Shown here: positions 33,704 through 42,350 of the stretch, piece by piece | How positions within the stretch are numbered: the first letter of the stretch is position 1 | Layout: the number at the start of each line of letters is the position of its first letter | Source of the DNA: a virus | Strand: one strand, 5' to 3' | Virus record (IMG/VR): IMGVR_UViG_3300021964_000036 | Location: 1-64,000 of that record | DNA: 64,000 nucleotides | Position numbers and translations under genes: made by a program | The notes under the pieces: generated by a model | Database searches by the model: none | What the model was told of the DNA's origin: nothing | Seen by the model: only the letters and a program-made list of their open reading frames with translations

Positions 33704-35050
33704 ATGAAAAAGGAACTCGAGATTTTTATCCAAATAGAGAGCCAATCTGGAAACGGATCTCAAAAGATAAAGCAGGATTTAATATCTGACAATTTGTCGG
33801 AAAAAATGGAATATCTGTTGGATGTTTGTTTTAATCCATTTGTTACTACAAAGCTTCATAAGATTAATCTAATAGAATATACTCCAGGAAGAAAGTATTC
33901 AAAGGATCCTGATGAATTTTGGAATACGTTTAAGGATTTGGTCGAAGAACTTAAGCAAGCACCAGCAGCTAATGATTCTCTTAGACAAAGGGCGGAAGAT
34001 TTGATAGATCATACTTTTTCGCCGGATACTGAGGAGGATATGGGAATTAGAAAGATGCTTATGAAAGTCCTTACAAAAAGGATGAACATTGGTCTTGGAG
34101 CTAAATTAATTAATAAAGCTGTTGGCAGGGAATTGGTCCCAGATCCTTCGTTAATGCTAGCCACTGATAAACAAGAGGAAATTGAAAAGTGGGATAAAAT
34201 TTATTGTGAAGAGAAATATGATGGGGTTCGTGTTATTGCAATGATGAATCCTGACACCTCATTTTCATTTTACACCCGTGCATTCAACGAACTTGACTCA
34301 TCGAAGCTTAGTAACATTTCTAGGGATTTGTCTGCTATTTCAAAGAAAGCTGGCCACAGTTCTATTTTTTACGATGGAGAGCTAACTGACTTAAATAGAA
34401 AGTCTGTCTCTGGAAAAGTGACACAGATTCTTAAAGGCACAGCCCCAGACGATATAGATGCAAACTTCCTTTTTAATGTGTTTGATTTAGAGGATAGCTC
34501 AACACTTGAAAAGGGTAGGGGCTCTGTCCTTTATACGGAGAGAAGGAAGAGATTGGCTGAAACCTTAGATCTTCTCCCACCAGTATCAAACATAAAACTA
34601 GGCCAGATGTGGGAGGTTGGTTCTATGGAGGATACTTTGGTTATCTACAAGGATATTGTTAACCAGGGTGGTGAGGGTGTTATATGTAAGAACGATCATC
34701 TTTATGAGTGTAAAAGAAGCAAAAGTTGGATAAAGCTTAAAGAGGTTAATGATTGCGATCTCGAGGTTGTTGGCTGGTATCCAGGTGAGGGAAAAAGAGA
34801 AGGTTTTATAGGTGGGTTAGTATGTACTGATAAATCTAAAACCCTCAACGTAAAAATTGGTGCTGGATTTACTGACAAGGATCTAGAAATACTAAGTGCA
34901 AACCCAGATGACCTGGTAGGTAAGATTGCAGCTGTACAGTATAACGTAACAATTACTGACAAGTATGAAAATCGAAGTTTATTCCTTCCAAGATTCATAG
35001 AAATAAGGAACGATAAATCTGACCCAGACGACATGTCTAACTTGTTCTAA
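33704..35050 (+). CDS. ATP-dependent DNA ligase, gp30-like
   Basis: 448 residues (T4 gp30 is 487). Nucleotidyltransferase motif I EEKYDGVRV with the adenylated Lys near residue 172; motif III SIFYDGELTD; motif IV GGEGVICK; motif V SWIKLKEV. An N-terminal helical region and C-terminal OB fold (DLEVVGWYPGEG onward) complete the ligase. Seals nicks in replication and repair. Followed at once by an intrinsic terminator-like hairpin. Confidence 0.93.
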   Translation: MKKELEIFIQIESQSGNGSQKIKQDLISDNLSEKMEYLLDVCFNPFVTTKLHKINLIEYTPGRKYSKDPDEFWNTFKDLVEELKQAPAANDSLRQRAEDLIDHTFSPDTEEDMGIRKMLMKVLTKRMNIGLGAKLINKAVGRELVPDPSLMLATDKQEEIEKWDKIYCEEKYDGVRVIAMMNPDTSFSFYTRAFNELDSSKLSNISRDLSAISKKAGHSSIFYDGELTDLNRKSVSGKVTQILKGTAPDDIDANFLFNVFDLEDSSTLEKGRGSVLYTERRKRLAETLDLLPPVSNIKLGQMWEVGSMEDTLVIYKDIVNQGGEGVICKNDHLYECKRSKSWIKLKEVNDCDLEVVGWYPGEGKREGFIGGLVCTDKSKTLNVKIGAGFTDKDLEILSANPDDLVGKIAAVQYNVTITDKYENRSLFLPRFIEIRNDKSDPDDMSNLF

Positions 35051-35064
35051 ATGGGAAACTTAAG

Positions 35065-35099
35065 GCTCTTTTTTCTGTACAAGAATAAAGAGCTTTTTT
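35065..35099 (+). terminator. Intrinsic terminator between ligase and clamp loader
   Basis: GCTCTTT (35065-35071) pairs with AAAGAGC (35087-35093), followed by six T. The clamp-loader ATG begins directly after at 35100. Confidence 0.7.
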
Positions 35100-36047
35100 A
35101 TGATAGACCAACTCCTTACTGAGAAGTTAAGACCTAAAGAAATCAGGCATATGATCTTACCCGATAGGATCAGGTCTTTGTTTGATAATAAAGGATTAAA
35201 CCACAATGTTTTATTGGCTGGATCCCCAGGGTGTGGTAAGACAACCTTAGCTAAGATTCTTTCTAATGATCTCCCACACATTTTTATCAACGTTTCTGAT
35301 GAGAGTTCAGTAGATACCATCAGGACTAAGATAAATGACTTTTGTTCTACCATGAGCATCATGGATGGTAAGTCTTCTAAAAAAGTCGTTGTCCTTGATG
35401 AGTTCGATGGAGCGTCTGACCAATTCTACAAAGCTCTTCGGGGAACAATTGAAAAGTTTGCTTCCAACACTAGATTCATAGCTACCTGTAACTGGCTTAA
35501 CAAAGTACCAGATGCTATTCAGAGCAGGTTCGAGGTAATTAACTTTGATCCAATAAATCAGTCTGAAGAAGAGAAAATTAGGACAGAGTGGAGATCTCGC
35601 ATCAAGCTTATTCTAGGAAAGCTTTCTATTTCAATAGACGATGCTTCTCTTGATGAGTTTGAGAAGGAGTACTTCCCAGATCTTAGATCCTCCCTTAACC
35701 GGATCCAATCGTGGGTAATTGAAGGAGTTAAAGAGATCGACATTTCGAGGGTTCGTGATTCTGGATGGTCTTATGAGGATCTATACAATATGATATTTAC
35801 TTCTAAAGACCCAATAGGCAACTACCAAGTTATAGTTGGACAATATTCATCTAAAGTTGATGACGTAATGGCAGCGCTTGGTGAAGAGTTTGTCCAGTGG
35901 ATAATGAAGAATAAATCATCCCACGCAAACATCATACCTGCAGTGGTAGTAGAAGTTGCTCATCATCAAGCCCAAAGACAATTGGTAATTGATCCCGTTG
36001 TTAGCTTGCTTTCTTTAATTTTTAAAATACAAAAACTTATAGACTAA
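35100..36047 (+). CDS. Sliding clamp loader large subunit, gp44-like AAA+ ATPase
   Basis: 315 residues (T4 gp44 is 319). Walker A LAGSPGCGKTTLAKIL (about 40-55), Walker B VVLDEFDGA (about 97-105), sensor 1 RFIATCNWLNKVPD, and arginine finger in QSRFEVINF. C-terminal helical collar follows. With a small subunit it opens and loads the clamp at primer ends. Start context is A/T-rich without a Shine-Dalgarno sequence. Confidence 0.92.
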   Translation: MIDQLLTEKLRPKEIRHMILPDRIRSLFDNKGLNHNVLLAGSPGCGKTTLAKILSNDLPHIFINVSDESSVDTIRTKINDFCSTMSIMDGKSSKKVVVLDEFDGASDQFYKALRGTIEKFASNTRFIATCNWLNKVPDAIQSRFEVINFDPINQSEEEKIRTEWRSRIKLILGKLSISIDDASLDEFEKEYFPDLRSSLNRIQSWVIEGVKEIDISRVRDSGWSYEDLYNMIFTSKDPIGNYQVIVGQYSSKVDDVMAALGEEFVQWIMKNKSSHANIIPAVVVEVAHHQAQRQLVIDPVVSLLSLIFKIQKLID

Positions 36048-36337
36048 TGGACTTATTACCAGAAGAGATTAGAAAAAACACATACCTCTATAAGTTTTAT
36101 AAAAGAGGTGAAAAAGCAATGATGTACGAGCAAATAGAACCTGATACTGGTATCACTGTTGCTTATGAAGTGTTTAAGAGAAAAATAGATAAGCCAAAGG
36201 TCGTTTTTGGAATCGAATTAAACGAGAGAGAAATCTTTCCTGGTAATGAGGATTTTGGAAAATGGGCTTGGGCCATTTCTGACGAGCAGAGAGCATTGAA
36301 AAGGTTTGATGCTATAGAGAATCAAGTTGATGAATAG
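36047..36337 (+). CDS. Small conserved protein, unknown
   Basis: 96 residues, TAATG overlap with the clamp-loader stop. Sequence is mixed alpha/beta with EQIEPDTGITVAYEVFKRK and a tryptophan-containing ending (FGKWAWAISDEQRAL). No family recognised. Location inside a replication block suggests a role in that process. Confidence 0.6.
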   Translation: MDLLPEEIRKNTYLYKFYKRGEKAMMYEQIEPDTGITVAYEVFKRKIDKPKVVFGIELNEREIFPGNEDFGKWAWAISDEQRALKRFDAIENQVDE

Positions 36338-36674
36338 ACAAGGATTAATATTTTTTCTGATTATTGCATTAGCACAGTCCGGTGCATGGTTTCAGCAATT
36401 TTCCCAAATAAGATGGGTGTGGTTTAAAAACAACACCTGGTTTAATATTGGTGTTCTAGGAATTCTACTTTCTATCTTATTTGTTTATGGAGCTAAAATA
36501 GGATACACTGCATGGGAAAGTGTGTGGAAGGTTAGATTAATACAATTTTCAATAGGTGCTTTCGTAGTATCTTTTTGGAGCTGGATCATTCTTGGAGAGG
36601 GGGTAAACTTAAAAACTTTTGTCTGCTTGCTTCTTGCATTAATGATTATACTTATTCAGGTTTTTTGGAAGTAA
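36330..36674 (+). CDS. Small integral membrane protein
   Basis: 114 residues from ATG 36330, overlapping the previous gene by 8 bases. Four predicted membrane helices, the last hydrophobic to the C-terminus (VCLLLALMIILIQVFW). The shape recalls small multidrug-resistance or EmrE-like four-helix proteins, but the family's key Glu is not evident. Function unknown; membrane insertion confident. Confidence 0.6.
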   Translation: MNRQGLIFFLIIALAQSGAWFQQFSQIRWVWFKNNTWFNIGVLGILLSILFVYGAKIGYTAWESVWKVRLIQFSIGAFVVSFWSWIILGEGVNLKTFVCLLLALMIILIQVFWK

Positions 36675-36675
36675 T

Positions 36676-37197
36676 ATGAAAAGGCTTATAATTATAGGAA
36701 AGGGCGGGTCTGGTAAGGATCATCTAAGGAAGATTTTGCAAGATAGGGGTTTTAAATACTGTGTTTCCCACACTACCAGACCACCTAGAGATGGAGAGGT
36801 AAACGGTAAAGATTACCATTTCATTTCTGTTGATGCAGCTAATCACGAGTTTATACGTGCTGGAAATTTTTACGAGTATGTAATTTTTAATGGATGGATT
36901 TATTGTACATCCCTTAAAGAATTTCACTCGAGTAATCTTTTTATTATGACACCTTCCGGTCTTCTTTCTATGAAGCCTGCAGACAGGAAAGAATCTATTG
37001 TGTTATACCTGGATATTGATGAGAGAACAAGAAGATCTAGACTATCCAAAAGAAACGATGCTGATAAACTTGAAAGAAGGTTAGAAGCTGATTATAATGA
37101 TTTCAAGGACTTTAAGGATTACGATTTTAGAATCACAGACCCTTTCTTCAAGGACCTGGGTGAATGGGGAAATTTAAATTTTTATCAAAATGATTAA
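36676..37197 (+). CDS. Nucleoside monophosphate kinase, guanylate-kinase-like
   Basis: 173 residues. P-loop IIIGKGGSGKDHLRKIL; substrate-binding VSHTTRPPRDGEVNGKDYHF is the guanylate-kinase signature; the LID-like RTRRSRLSKRND is arginine-rich. The residue after the P-loop Lys is Asp, as in T4 dNMP kinase (GKD), not Ser/Thr as in host GMP kinases. Likely converts (d)GMP or another dNMP to the diphosphate for DNA synthesis. Confidence 0.8.
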   Translation: MKRLIIIGKGGSGKDHLRKILQDRGFKYCVSHTTRPPRDGEVNGKDYHFISVDAANHEFIRAGNFYEYVIFNGWIYCTSLKEFHSSNLFIMTPSGLLSMKPADRKESIVLYLDIDERTRRSRLSKRNDADKLERRLEADYNDFKDFKDYDFRITDPFFKDLGEWGNLNFYQND

Positions 37198-38326
37198 CGT
37201 ACTTATAGACGGAAATTACATATTCCACAAAACATTTGGGGTATTTGGTGGATATGGAAACAAAAATCCAATGGATATTCTTGGTACAGAAAGTGAACAA
37301 TCCATGTTTATCCGTAAAATTTCTACGGACCTTACTTCATCTTTAAGATCTATTCCTACTGGGGGTAGGCTAGTCTTTACAGTAGATAGCAGAAGTTGGA
37401 GGAAGGATGTTGAGATCGAGGGTGGAGGATATAAATCCAATAGAGTTAGGGATGATGAGGTTGATTGGAGCGTATTTTTTAACCTCTTAAATTCTTATGG
37501 CGAACATTTAGAAGACATGGGATTTGTATTTTCTAAGGTCAATGGAGCTGAGGGTGATGACCTTCTTTACTTCTGGGCTGATTATTTAAACACAAAGGGA
37601 GAAAATTGCATTATAATATCTGGTGATAAGGATTTACACCAACTTGCCAGGTGGAATAAAAATAACTGGACAATTGTCTGGAATGCTAATTCGAAAAACA
37701 ATATTCTCTCCGTTCCGCGGGGGTGGGAAGATAAGTGGTTAAATAAATCATCGGAGGCTTCTATTTTTGATATGGGGAGCGTAATGGATCCGGATAAGGA
37801 GAAACTTAAGGAATTCAGTAAGAAGGTAGAAGTCAATGAGATTATCCCTAGGGATTTTGTGTTTATAAAAATGTTGGTTGGTGATAAAGGTGATGCTGTC
37901 CCTGGAATTTGGGAAGTCCAAAGTGGATCAAGGACTCAAAGAATTACACCGAAAAAAGCAGAGTCCGTTTTAGAATCCCTACAAACAACTGAATGGGCAA
38001 CTTTGCCATTTTCGGATTTAATAGAAAATAATGATTTCTTAGAATGGACAGCAGGATATTGCCTAAGATTACTCAAGGACATTGATAATAAGGAAAATAG
38101 GGAAAAGGCTGCTAGTAATTTAAAAAGAAACTATCAGCTAATGTGGCTTGATAAAACAGTAATACCGACAGGAGTAATAGAAGGAACTTTGGAGGAATTA
38201 AAGAGAGGAATATCTCTGCCAAAAAAATCTATAACTCTTGATAGGGTAAAAATTATAGAGGGCACCAGCTGGGTAAGCTCACAAGGTGCTCCTAGTCAAT
38301 TTGACCCATTTAAAGATTTTAACTAA
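37190..38326 (+). CDS. 5'-3' exonuclease, T4 RNase H / FEN-like
   Basis: 378 residues (T4 RNase H is 305). Acidic metal ligands: LIDGNYIFHKTF at the N-terminus, NGAEGDDLLYFWADYL, then IISGDKDLHQLA, and a later VGDKGDAVPGI forming the helix-hairpin-helix region. Removes RNA primers and flaps in lagging-strand synthesis. The ATG overlaps the stop of the kinase gene by 8 bases. Extra length lies mainly in the middle. Confidence 0.88.
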   Translation: MINVLIDGNYIFHKTFGVFGGYGNKNPMDILGTESEQSMFIRKISTDLTSSLRSIPTGGRLVFTVDSRSWRKDVEIEGGGYKSNRVRDDEVDWSVFFNLLNSYGEHLEDMGFVFSKVNGAEGDDLLYFWADYLNTKGENCIIISGDKDLHQLARWNKNNWTIVWNANSKNNILSVPRGWEDKWLNKSSEASIFDMGSVMDPDKEKLKEFSKKVEVNEIIPRDFVFIKMLVGDKGDAVPGIWEVQSGSRTQRITPKKAESVLESLQTTEWATLPFSDLIENNDFLEWTAGYCLRLLKDIDNKENREKAASNLKRNYQLMWLDKTVIPTGVIEGTLEELKRGISLPKKSITLDRVKIIEGTSWVSSQGAPSQFDPFKDFN

Positions 38327-38751
38327 TGGAGCTATTTGACGTAATAAAAACAATATTCAAAAAGGATAAGGATTGGGACAAGGTTTCAAGGAATGATAAG
38401 GTAAGGAACTTTTTCATGATTAATAGAATCATGTCCGTGCAATTTCCAATTCAAGCACAACAATTTAATCACACAAAAGTTTTACCTAGACCTGTTGTAG
38501 ATTGGTGGCATGCTACCCTAAGCAAGCATTACACAAAGATGCCAGGATGGATTTTTACAAAAACTAAAAAATCCAAGAACAATACTGTTTCCACATTAGA
38601 TTATGAAGCAGATCCCCTGGTTGAAAGATTCATACTCAATAGATTTGAAATCTCGAAGAGGGAGCTTTCTGACCTTAAGAAATTTTATCCTGAAAAATAT
38701 AAGGAGTGGGTAGAATCCATTAAGGAGCAAATTGATATGACAAAGAAGTAA
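38326..38751 (+). CDS. Probable clamp loader small subunit, gp62-like
   Basis: 141 residues, overlapping the exonuclease stop (TAATG). The layout FFMINRIMSVQFPIQAQQFN, then WHATLSKHYTKMPGWIFTKT and a C-terminal helical pair ISKRELSDLKKFYPEKYKEW resembles T4-like gp62, the non-ATPase partner of gp44. T4 gp62 is 187 residues. Proximity to the gp44-like gene supports it, but similarity is weak and the assignment is tentative. Confidence 0.45.
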   Translation: MELFDVIKTIFKKDKDWDKVSRNDKVRNFFMINRIMSVQFPIQAQQFNHTKVLPRPVVDWWHATLSKHYTKMPGWIFTKTKKSKNNTVSTLDYEADPLVERFILNRFEISKRELSDLKKFYPEKYKEWVESIKEQIDMTKK

Positions 38752-38771
38752 GCTTGATATATAGCTTATAC
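38751..38771 (+). promoter_or_regulatory. Late promoter motif in the loop of an inverted repeat
   Basis: TAAGCT (38749-38754) and AGCTTA (38763-38768) flank TGATATAT; GATATATAG occupies 38756-38764, 26 bases before ATG 38791. Confidence 0.5.
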
Positions 38772-38790
38772 TTTCCCTAATTGATTTAAT

Positions 38791-39333
38791 ATGAGACAAG
38801 ACTTTAGAAAGCTTATAGACAAGGTACTTCAAAGCTTAGATTGGGATACAATTTACGAAATACACAAAACATTCAAATTCGGTATTGGTGAAGGAAGTGA
38901 GGTAATTCCAGGTTTAAAAAGAAAGATATACAGTGAACAACTCACTAAAAATGACGTCAAGAACGAGCTTAAAGCCCTTTTAAGGTTCGTCATAAACAAT
39001 GACATTTCTAAATTTTCTTACGGGCCTTGGATGCTGCTTTGGTTTAATCAGGACTGGGACATTATTTTTGAGGATCCTGAAATGGATGAGATGACAGAGG
39101 CAGAGATGGACGAATTCAAGGTAGACTCTAAATTGGAGGTTTTATTTGCCCCTCAGAGAATATGTTTAAGTGTTGACGCAAGGCCTGAACAGAAAGGGGA
39201 TGAGCTCTCAAATGAGGAAATGATACTAACCAAGATGCTGAAGAAAGCTTTGAAGTCAGAAAATTACGAGCTTGCTGGTAAAATACAGGAGGTGCTGGAT
39301 TCAAATAATTCTGAGTCCACTACAGATAAATAG
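38791..39333 (+). CDS. Unknown protein with UVR-motif-like C-terminus
   Basis: 180 residues, alpha/beta. The C-terminal segment MLKKALKSENYELAGKIQEV resembles the short UVR motif (a helical hairpin found in UvrB, UvrC and ClpC) that mediates protein-protein contact. The rest is not recognised. It has its own promoter-like motif upstream, in front of a set of repair-type genes. Confidence 0.55.
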   Translation: MRQDFRKLIDKVLQSLDWDTIYEIHKTFKFGIGEGSEVIPGLKRKIYSEQLTKNDVKNELKALLRFVINNDISKFSYGPWMLLWFNQDWDIIFEDPEMDEMTEAEMDEFKVDSKLEVLFAPQRICLSVDARPEQKGDELSNEEMILTKMLKKALKSENYELAGKIQEVLDSNNSESTTDK

Positions 39334-39351
39334 ATAAAATAAATCCTTCTT

Positions 39352-39834
39352 TTGAGGTATATTAAAACCATAAACGAATTTTTTGATACTGGGGTATTTG
39401 GCGATACCTATGGATATGGTGGTGCTAATGGTATCTTCAAGGTCCAATATAAACCATATAAAGACCTTTCTGTGTCAGTGGGACCAGATCCTAATCAAAA
39501 AAGAACGGTAAGAGGTTCCCAGTTTCAGGTTGGTGATATTGTGATCGGGGTTCCAGTAGATTCAAAGGAAAAGGTAGCAGGAATGATAGTTCGTACTGAA
39601 AGAACCCCCGATAACAAGTCATATAAGTATTTTGCACAAGTGCATTCTAAGGGGAAGGATACTGAGGAAGTTTTAGAGCTAATTCCAGATACCGTGGAAT
39701 TTGCAGATAATGGTGATAAAGGTCATAAGCAAATTATATCTCATTTCAAGCTAGATACTATGCCTTCGGGTGTTTATAATTCACCAACAGTTTATAATAA
39801 TACCAAACTTGGTATAGAAGCAATAGGAAGTTAG
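39352..39834 (+). CDS. Unknown protein with leader-like N-terminus
   Basis: 160 residues with TTG start (39352). The beginning MRYIKTINEFFDTG resembles the T4 capsid-targeting leader MKTYQEFIAE; see the leader-family observation. The remaining part is beta-rich with a small barrel-like stretch (FQVGDIVIGVPVDSKEKVAG) similar in style to the 26660-26800 domain. Possibly an internal head protein. Confidence 0.55.
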   Translation: MRYIKTINEFFDTGVFGDTYGYGGANGIFKVQYKPYKDLSVSVGPDPNQKRTVRGSQFQVGDIVIGVPVDSKEKVAGMIVRTERTPDNKSYKYFAQVHSKGKDTEEVLELIPDTVEFADNGDKGHKQIISHFKLDTMPSGVYNSPTVYNNTKLGIEAIGS

Positions 39835-39868
39835 AAACTTTCACCTCTTTGCCTGCTAAAACATATTG

Positions 39869-40747
39869 ATGATACTAGGCAGGAATCTTAATCAAATAGG
39901 ATATGTTAATCGAGAATCCTCTTCAACTGCGGAGGGGACTTTTCTTTTTGCACAGGGTGTACTAGATCTCATGAAGGATAATCATGAAAAGGGAATACCC
40001 GTTACCTGCATTGAAATTCCCCAAAATTTTAATAAATTGGATTTTTCTAGTATCGAGGAGGAAAGTAGGGAATCTGATGTTATTTGGTCAACGTTCCAGT
40101 TTATAAAGTCTAATAGACATAGACTATTTTTCTTTCTCCCTAATTACTTCTTCCTTGGAAGTCAAATTGAGGGGGTGGTAGAAGAAAGTAAATCTGTGAT
40201 TACCGAACTCTCTACTTTTTTAGATCAAATTGGTGTAAAAGAAACTTCTATAATTCTTAGGATAGGTAGCGCATACGGAGCTAGGAAAACTACGATGGAA
40301 AGGTTTTGTAAGGAGGTTAAGTCTCTTGGTGATACTGTTGTAGAGAAGCTTTCTGTTTGCAATGACGAGAAACCAAGTCTTTTCTCGGTGACAGATCTTT
40401 TAAGCGGTGTTTTCTATTCTGCTGGCTTGCCAATAGTTTTCAGATTTCTACCTCACCAGTTTAACAGTGGTGGACTTTCCACAAGGGAAGCTTACTTCTT
40501 GGCTGTGTCTACGTGGGTTAAAGGGAAGGTACCTATCTTTATTCATTCTGAATCACGTGAAGTTGACGAAAATGGGGTTTCCCTCTCGCCGGTACCCTCA
40601 GATACATTGTTACATAGAATACCCACTTTTGGGTTAGAAATAGATGTTATCTTAGATATACCAAGTGGTCTTCAGGGATGCTTAGTTTATCTTGCTAATT
40701 ATATTTCTCTCAGACCAATGGTAATCAATAAAGTTGGCAGAAAATAA
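39869..40747 (+). CDS. UvdE-like TIM-barrel protein with altered active site
   Basis: 292 residues from ATG 39869 (a TTG lies just before). The order of motifs follows UV damage endonuclease UvdE: GYVNRESSSTAEG at the start, IILRIGSAYGARKTTMERFC where the family has HvGg-yGdK, LSVCNDE for lENDd, GLPIVFRFLPHQF for the H-H region, and VSTWVKGKVPIFIHSES. Several metal-binding His/Glu/Asp positions are replaced (Arg in LRIGS, Cys in VCNDE), so it may have lost or changed activity. Its neighbours are repair enzymes. Confidence 0.6.
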   Translation: MILGRNLNQIGYVNRESSSTAEGTFLFAQGVLDLMKDNHEKGIPVTCIEIPQNFNKLDFSSIEEESRESDVIWSTFQFIKSNRHRLFFFLPNYFFLGSQIEGVVEESKSVITELSTFLDQIGVKETSIILRIGSAYGARKTTMERFCKEVKSLGDTVVEKLSVCNDEKPSLFSVTDLLSGVFYSAGLPIVFRFLPHQFNSGGLSTREAYFLAVSTWVKGKVPIFIHSESREVDENGVSLSPVPSDTLLHRIPTFGLEIDVILDIPSGLQGCLVYLANYISLRPMVINKVGRK

Positions 40748-40793
40748 TTTTTATTCAACGGCCTCTTTCCTTAGTTTTGTATAAAATCTAATT

Positions 40794-41588
40794 ATGCCAG
40801 AATTAGCGGAATTAAAGCTTACCTCTGACTATGTAAATGGAATATCGGAGGGAAAGGTATTTACACACATAAGTAAAAACCCAGATCACAAGTGGAAGGA
40901 TGTAGATTTCGGTGGGTGTTTTACAATAAGATCGTTCAGCAGAGGAAAGGAGATAAAATTAGTTCTTTCTAGTACTGAATCAAACAGGTCCGATAATTTG
41001 ATGATGACAATGGGTATGGGTGGTAACTTCCAGTGGGCTTCCAAGGGAGAAAGTATAAAGCACACACACTTATTTTTTCATTGCTTAGATGGTGGTCATT
41101 TAGCTTTTGTAGATATTAGAAGGTTTGGCAAATGGAAATGGGGAGACTGGAATAAGGATAGAGGTCCAGACCCAACAACCGAATACTTTCTATTCTGTAA
41201 TAATATTCTACAGAATCTGCACAAGCGTGCTTTTGATCGTCCCATTTATGAGGTTTTAATGAACCAGCGATATTTTAATGGAATTGGAAATTATCTAAGG
41301 GCTGAGATTTTATTTAGGATACCTGACGAGAATCCTTTTGTTTCTGCACGAGATTACATTGAAAAAAACAAATGGAGGCTTTTTGAACTTTGCAGGAATA
41401 TTCCTATAAAGGTTTATGAAATTGGTGGTGGTACTATAAAGGATTGGAAAAACCCATTTGGGGAAGTATCCTCCGTTTCTGATCTTATGTTGTGTTACGG
41501 AAATCCTTACATGCTAAAGATTGAGGACAGAGGGGGGAGAATGTTCTGGTATGACCCAAAATGGAAAAAAATAGAATATGATAGATAA
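40794..41588 (+). CDS. Fpg/Nei-type DNA glycosylase with zincless finger
   Basis: 264 residues. The N-terminus MPELAELKLT has the catalytic Pro1 (after Met removal) and Glu2 of the family. The helix-two-turn-helix is visible in VLMNQRYFNGIGNYLRAEIL. The C-terminal hairpin keeps GGRMFWYDPKWKK, with the conserved Arg, but the four zinc cysteines are gone, as in zincless-finger NEIL1-type enzymes. Removes oxidised bases and nicks the strand. Overlaps the next gene by 11 bases. Confidence 0.85.
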   Translation: MPELAELKLTSDYVNGISEGKVFTHISKNPDHKWKDVDFGGCFTIRSFSRGKEIKLVLSSTESNRSDNLMMTMGMGGNFQWASKGESIKHTHLFFHCLDGGHLAFVDIRRFGKWKWGDWNKDRGPDPTTEYFLFCNNILQNLHKRAFDRPIYEVLMNQRYFNGIGNYLRAEILFRIPDENPFVSARDYIEKNKWRLFELCRNIPIKVYEIGGGTIKDWKNPFGEVSSVSDLMLCYGNPYMLKIEDRGGRMFWYDPKWKKIEYDR

Positions 41589-42285
41589 AAGAATTTTAGA
41601 GAATTGTCTCTTTTTAGATGTTGAGACTGCAACTGGCTGCCCTGATTTTGAAACCTTGTCCGAGGTGGATCCAAGATTAGCGGAACTTTGGAAAAAGAGG
41701 GCAAAATATTACAGAACTGCATACGAGGATATGAACGGTCTTGCTACTTCTGAAATTTATAAAGAAAAGGCAACCCTGGAGCCGGAATTTTCAAAGGTCG
41801 TTTGTGTGTCCTTTGGTGTTCAGCAGGAGAATGGACAGGTTCGTATGACTTCCTTTTATGGTGAGGACGAGGAAGATATTCTAAATAAGACTGTCAAGGT
41901 CTTTAATAATGCTCTTGTTAAGAACATGAAGCTTGCTGGACATAACATAAAGGGGTTTGATATTCCCTGTCTCGGTAAGAGAATGATTTACAAACTGAGT
42001 TCACCAGTTCTCCCACAAAATCTAGTTATTTGGGACAAAAAGCCATGGGAGATTCCTTATTTGGATACATCGGAGGTTTTCTCATTTGGTAGTTGGTCGC
42101 ATCAAAAGTACCTTTCACTAGATCTTCTTGCTTGCTCTTTAGGAGTTGACTCTCCTAAGGGTGATATGGACGGATCTAAAGTTAGTGAAGCCTATTGGAA
42201 TGATAGGGATTTTGAAAAGATTAAAGAATATTGTGAAAGGGATGTTCAAACTGTAATAGACGTCCTAAACAAAGTAGCAACATAG
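41578..42285 (+). CDS. DEDD 3'-5' exonuclease (DnaQ/PolB-exo-like)
   Basis: 235 residues. Exo I LFLDVETATG, Exo II AGHNIKGFDIPCLGKRM and Exo III YCERDVQTVIDVL give the full set of acidic ligands, with a D-x-E, N-x2-x-x-F-D pattern and a DEDDy-type tyrosine. This is the DNA-polymerase-B-like exonuclease domain as a stand-alone protein. Likely a proofreading or DNA-processing nuclease in the repair cassette. Confidence 0.85.
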   Translation: MIDKRILENCLFLDVETATGCPDFETLSEVDPRLAELWKKRAKYYRTAYEDMNGLATSEIYKEKATLEPEFSKVVCVSFGVQQENGQVRMTSFYGEDEEDILNKTVKVFNNALVKNMKLAGHNIKGFDIPCLGKRMIYKLSSPVLPQNLVIWDKKPWEIPYLDTSEVFSFGSWSHQKYLSLDLLACSLGVDSPKGDMDGSKVSEAYWNDRDFEKIKEYCERDVQTVIDVLNKVAT

Positions 42286-42309
42286 AATTTCCTTTTTCTA
42301 TTTCCTTCT

Positions 42310-42350
42310 GGGATTGTTTGGATATATAAAGTCCAAATAATCCCTTTTTT
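42310..42350 (+). terminator. Terminator hairpin whose loop is the late promoter motif
   Basis: GGGATTGTTTGGA (42310-42322) pairs along 13 positions with TCCAAATAATCCC (42332-42344), one G-T wobble, then six T (42345-42350). The 9-base loop is TATATAAAG, part of GATATATAAAG (42321-42331). The GTG start of the next gene is at 42351. Confidence 0.75.
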
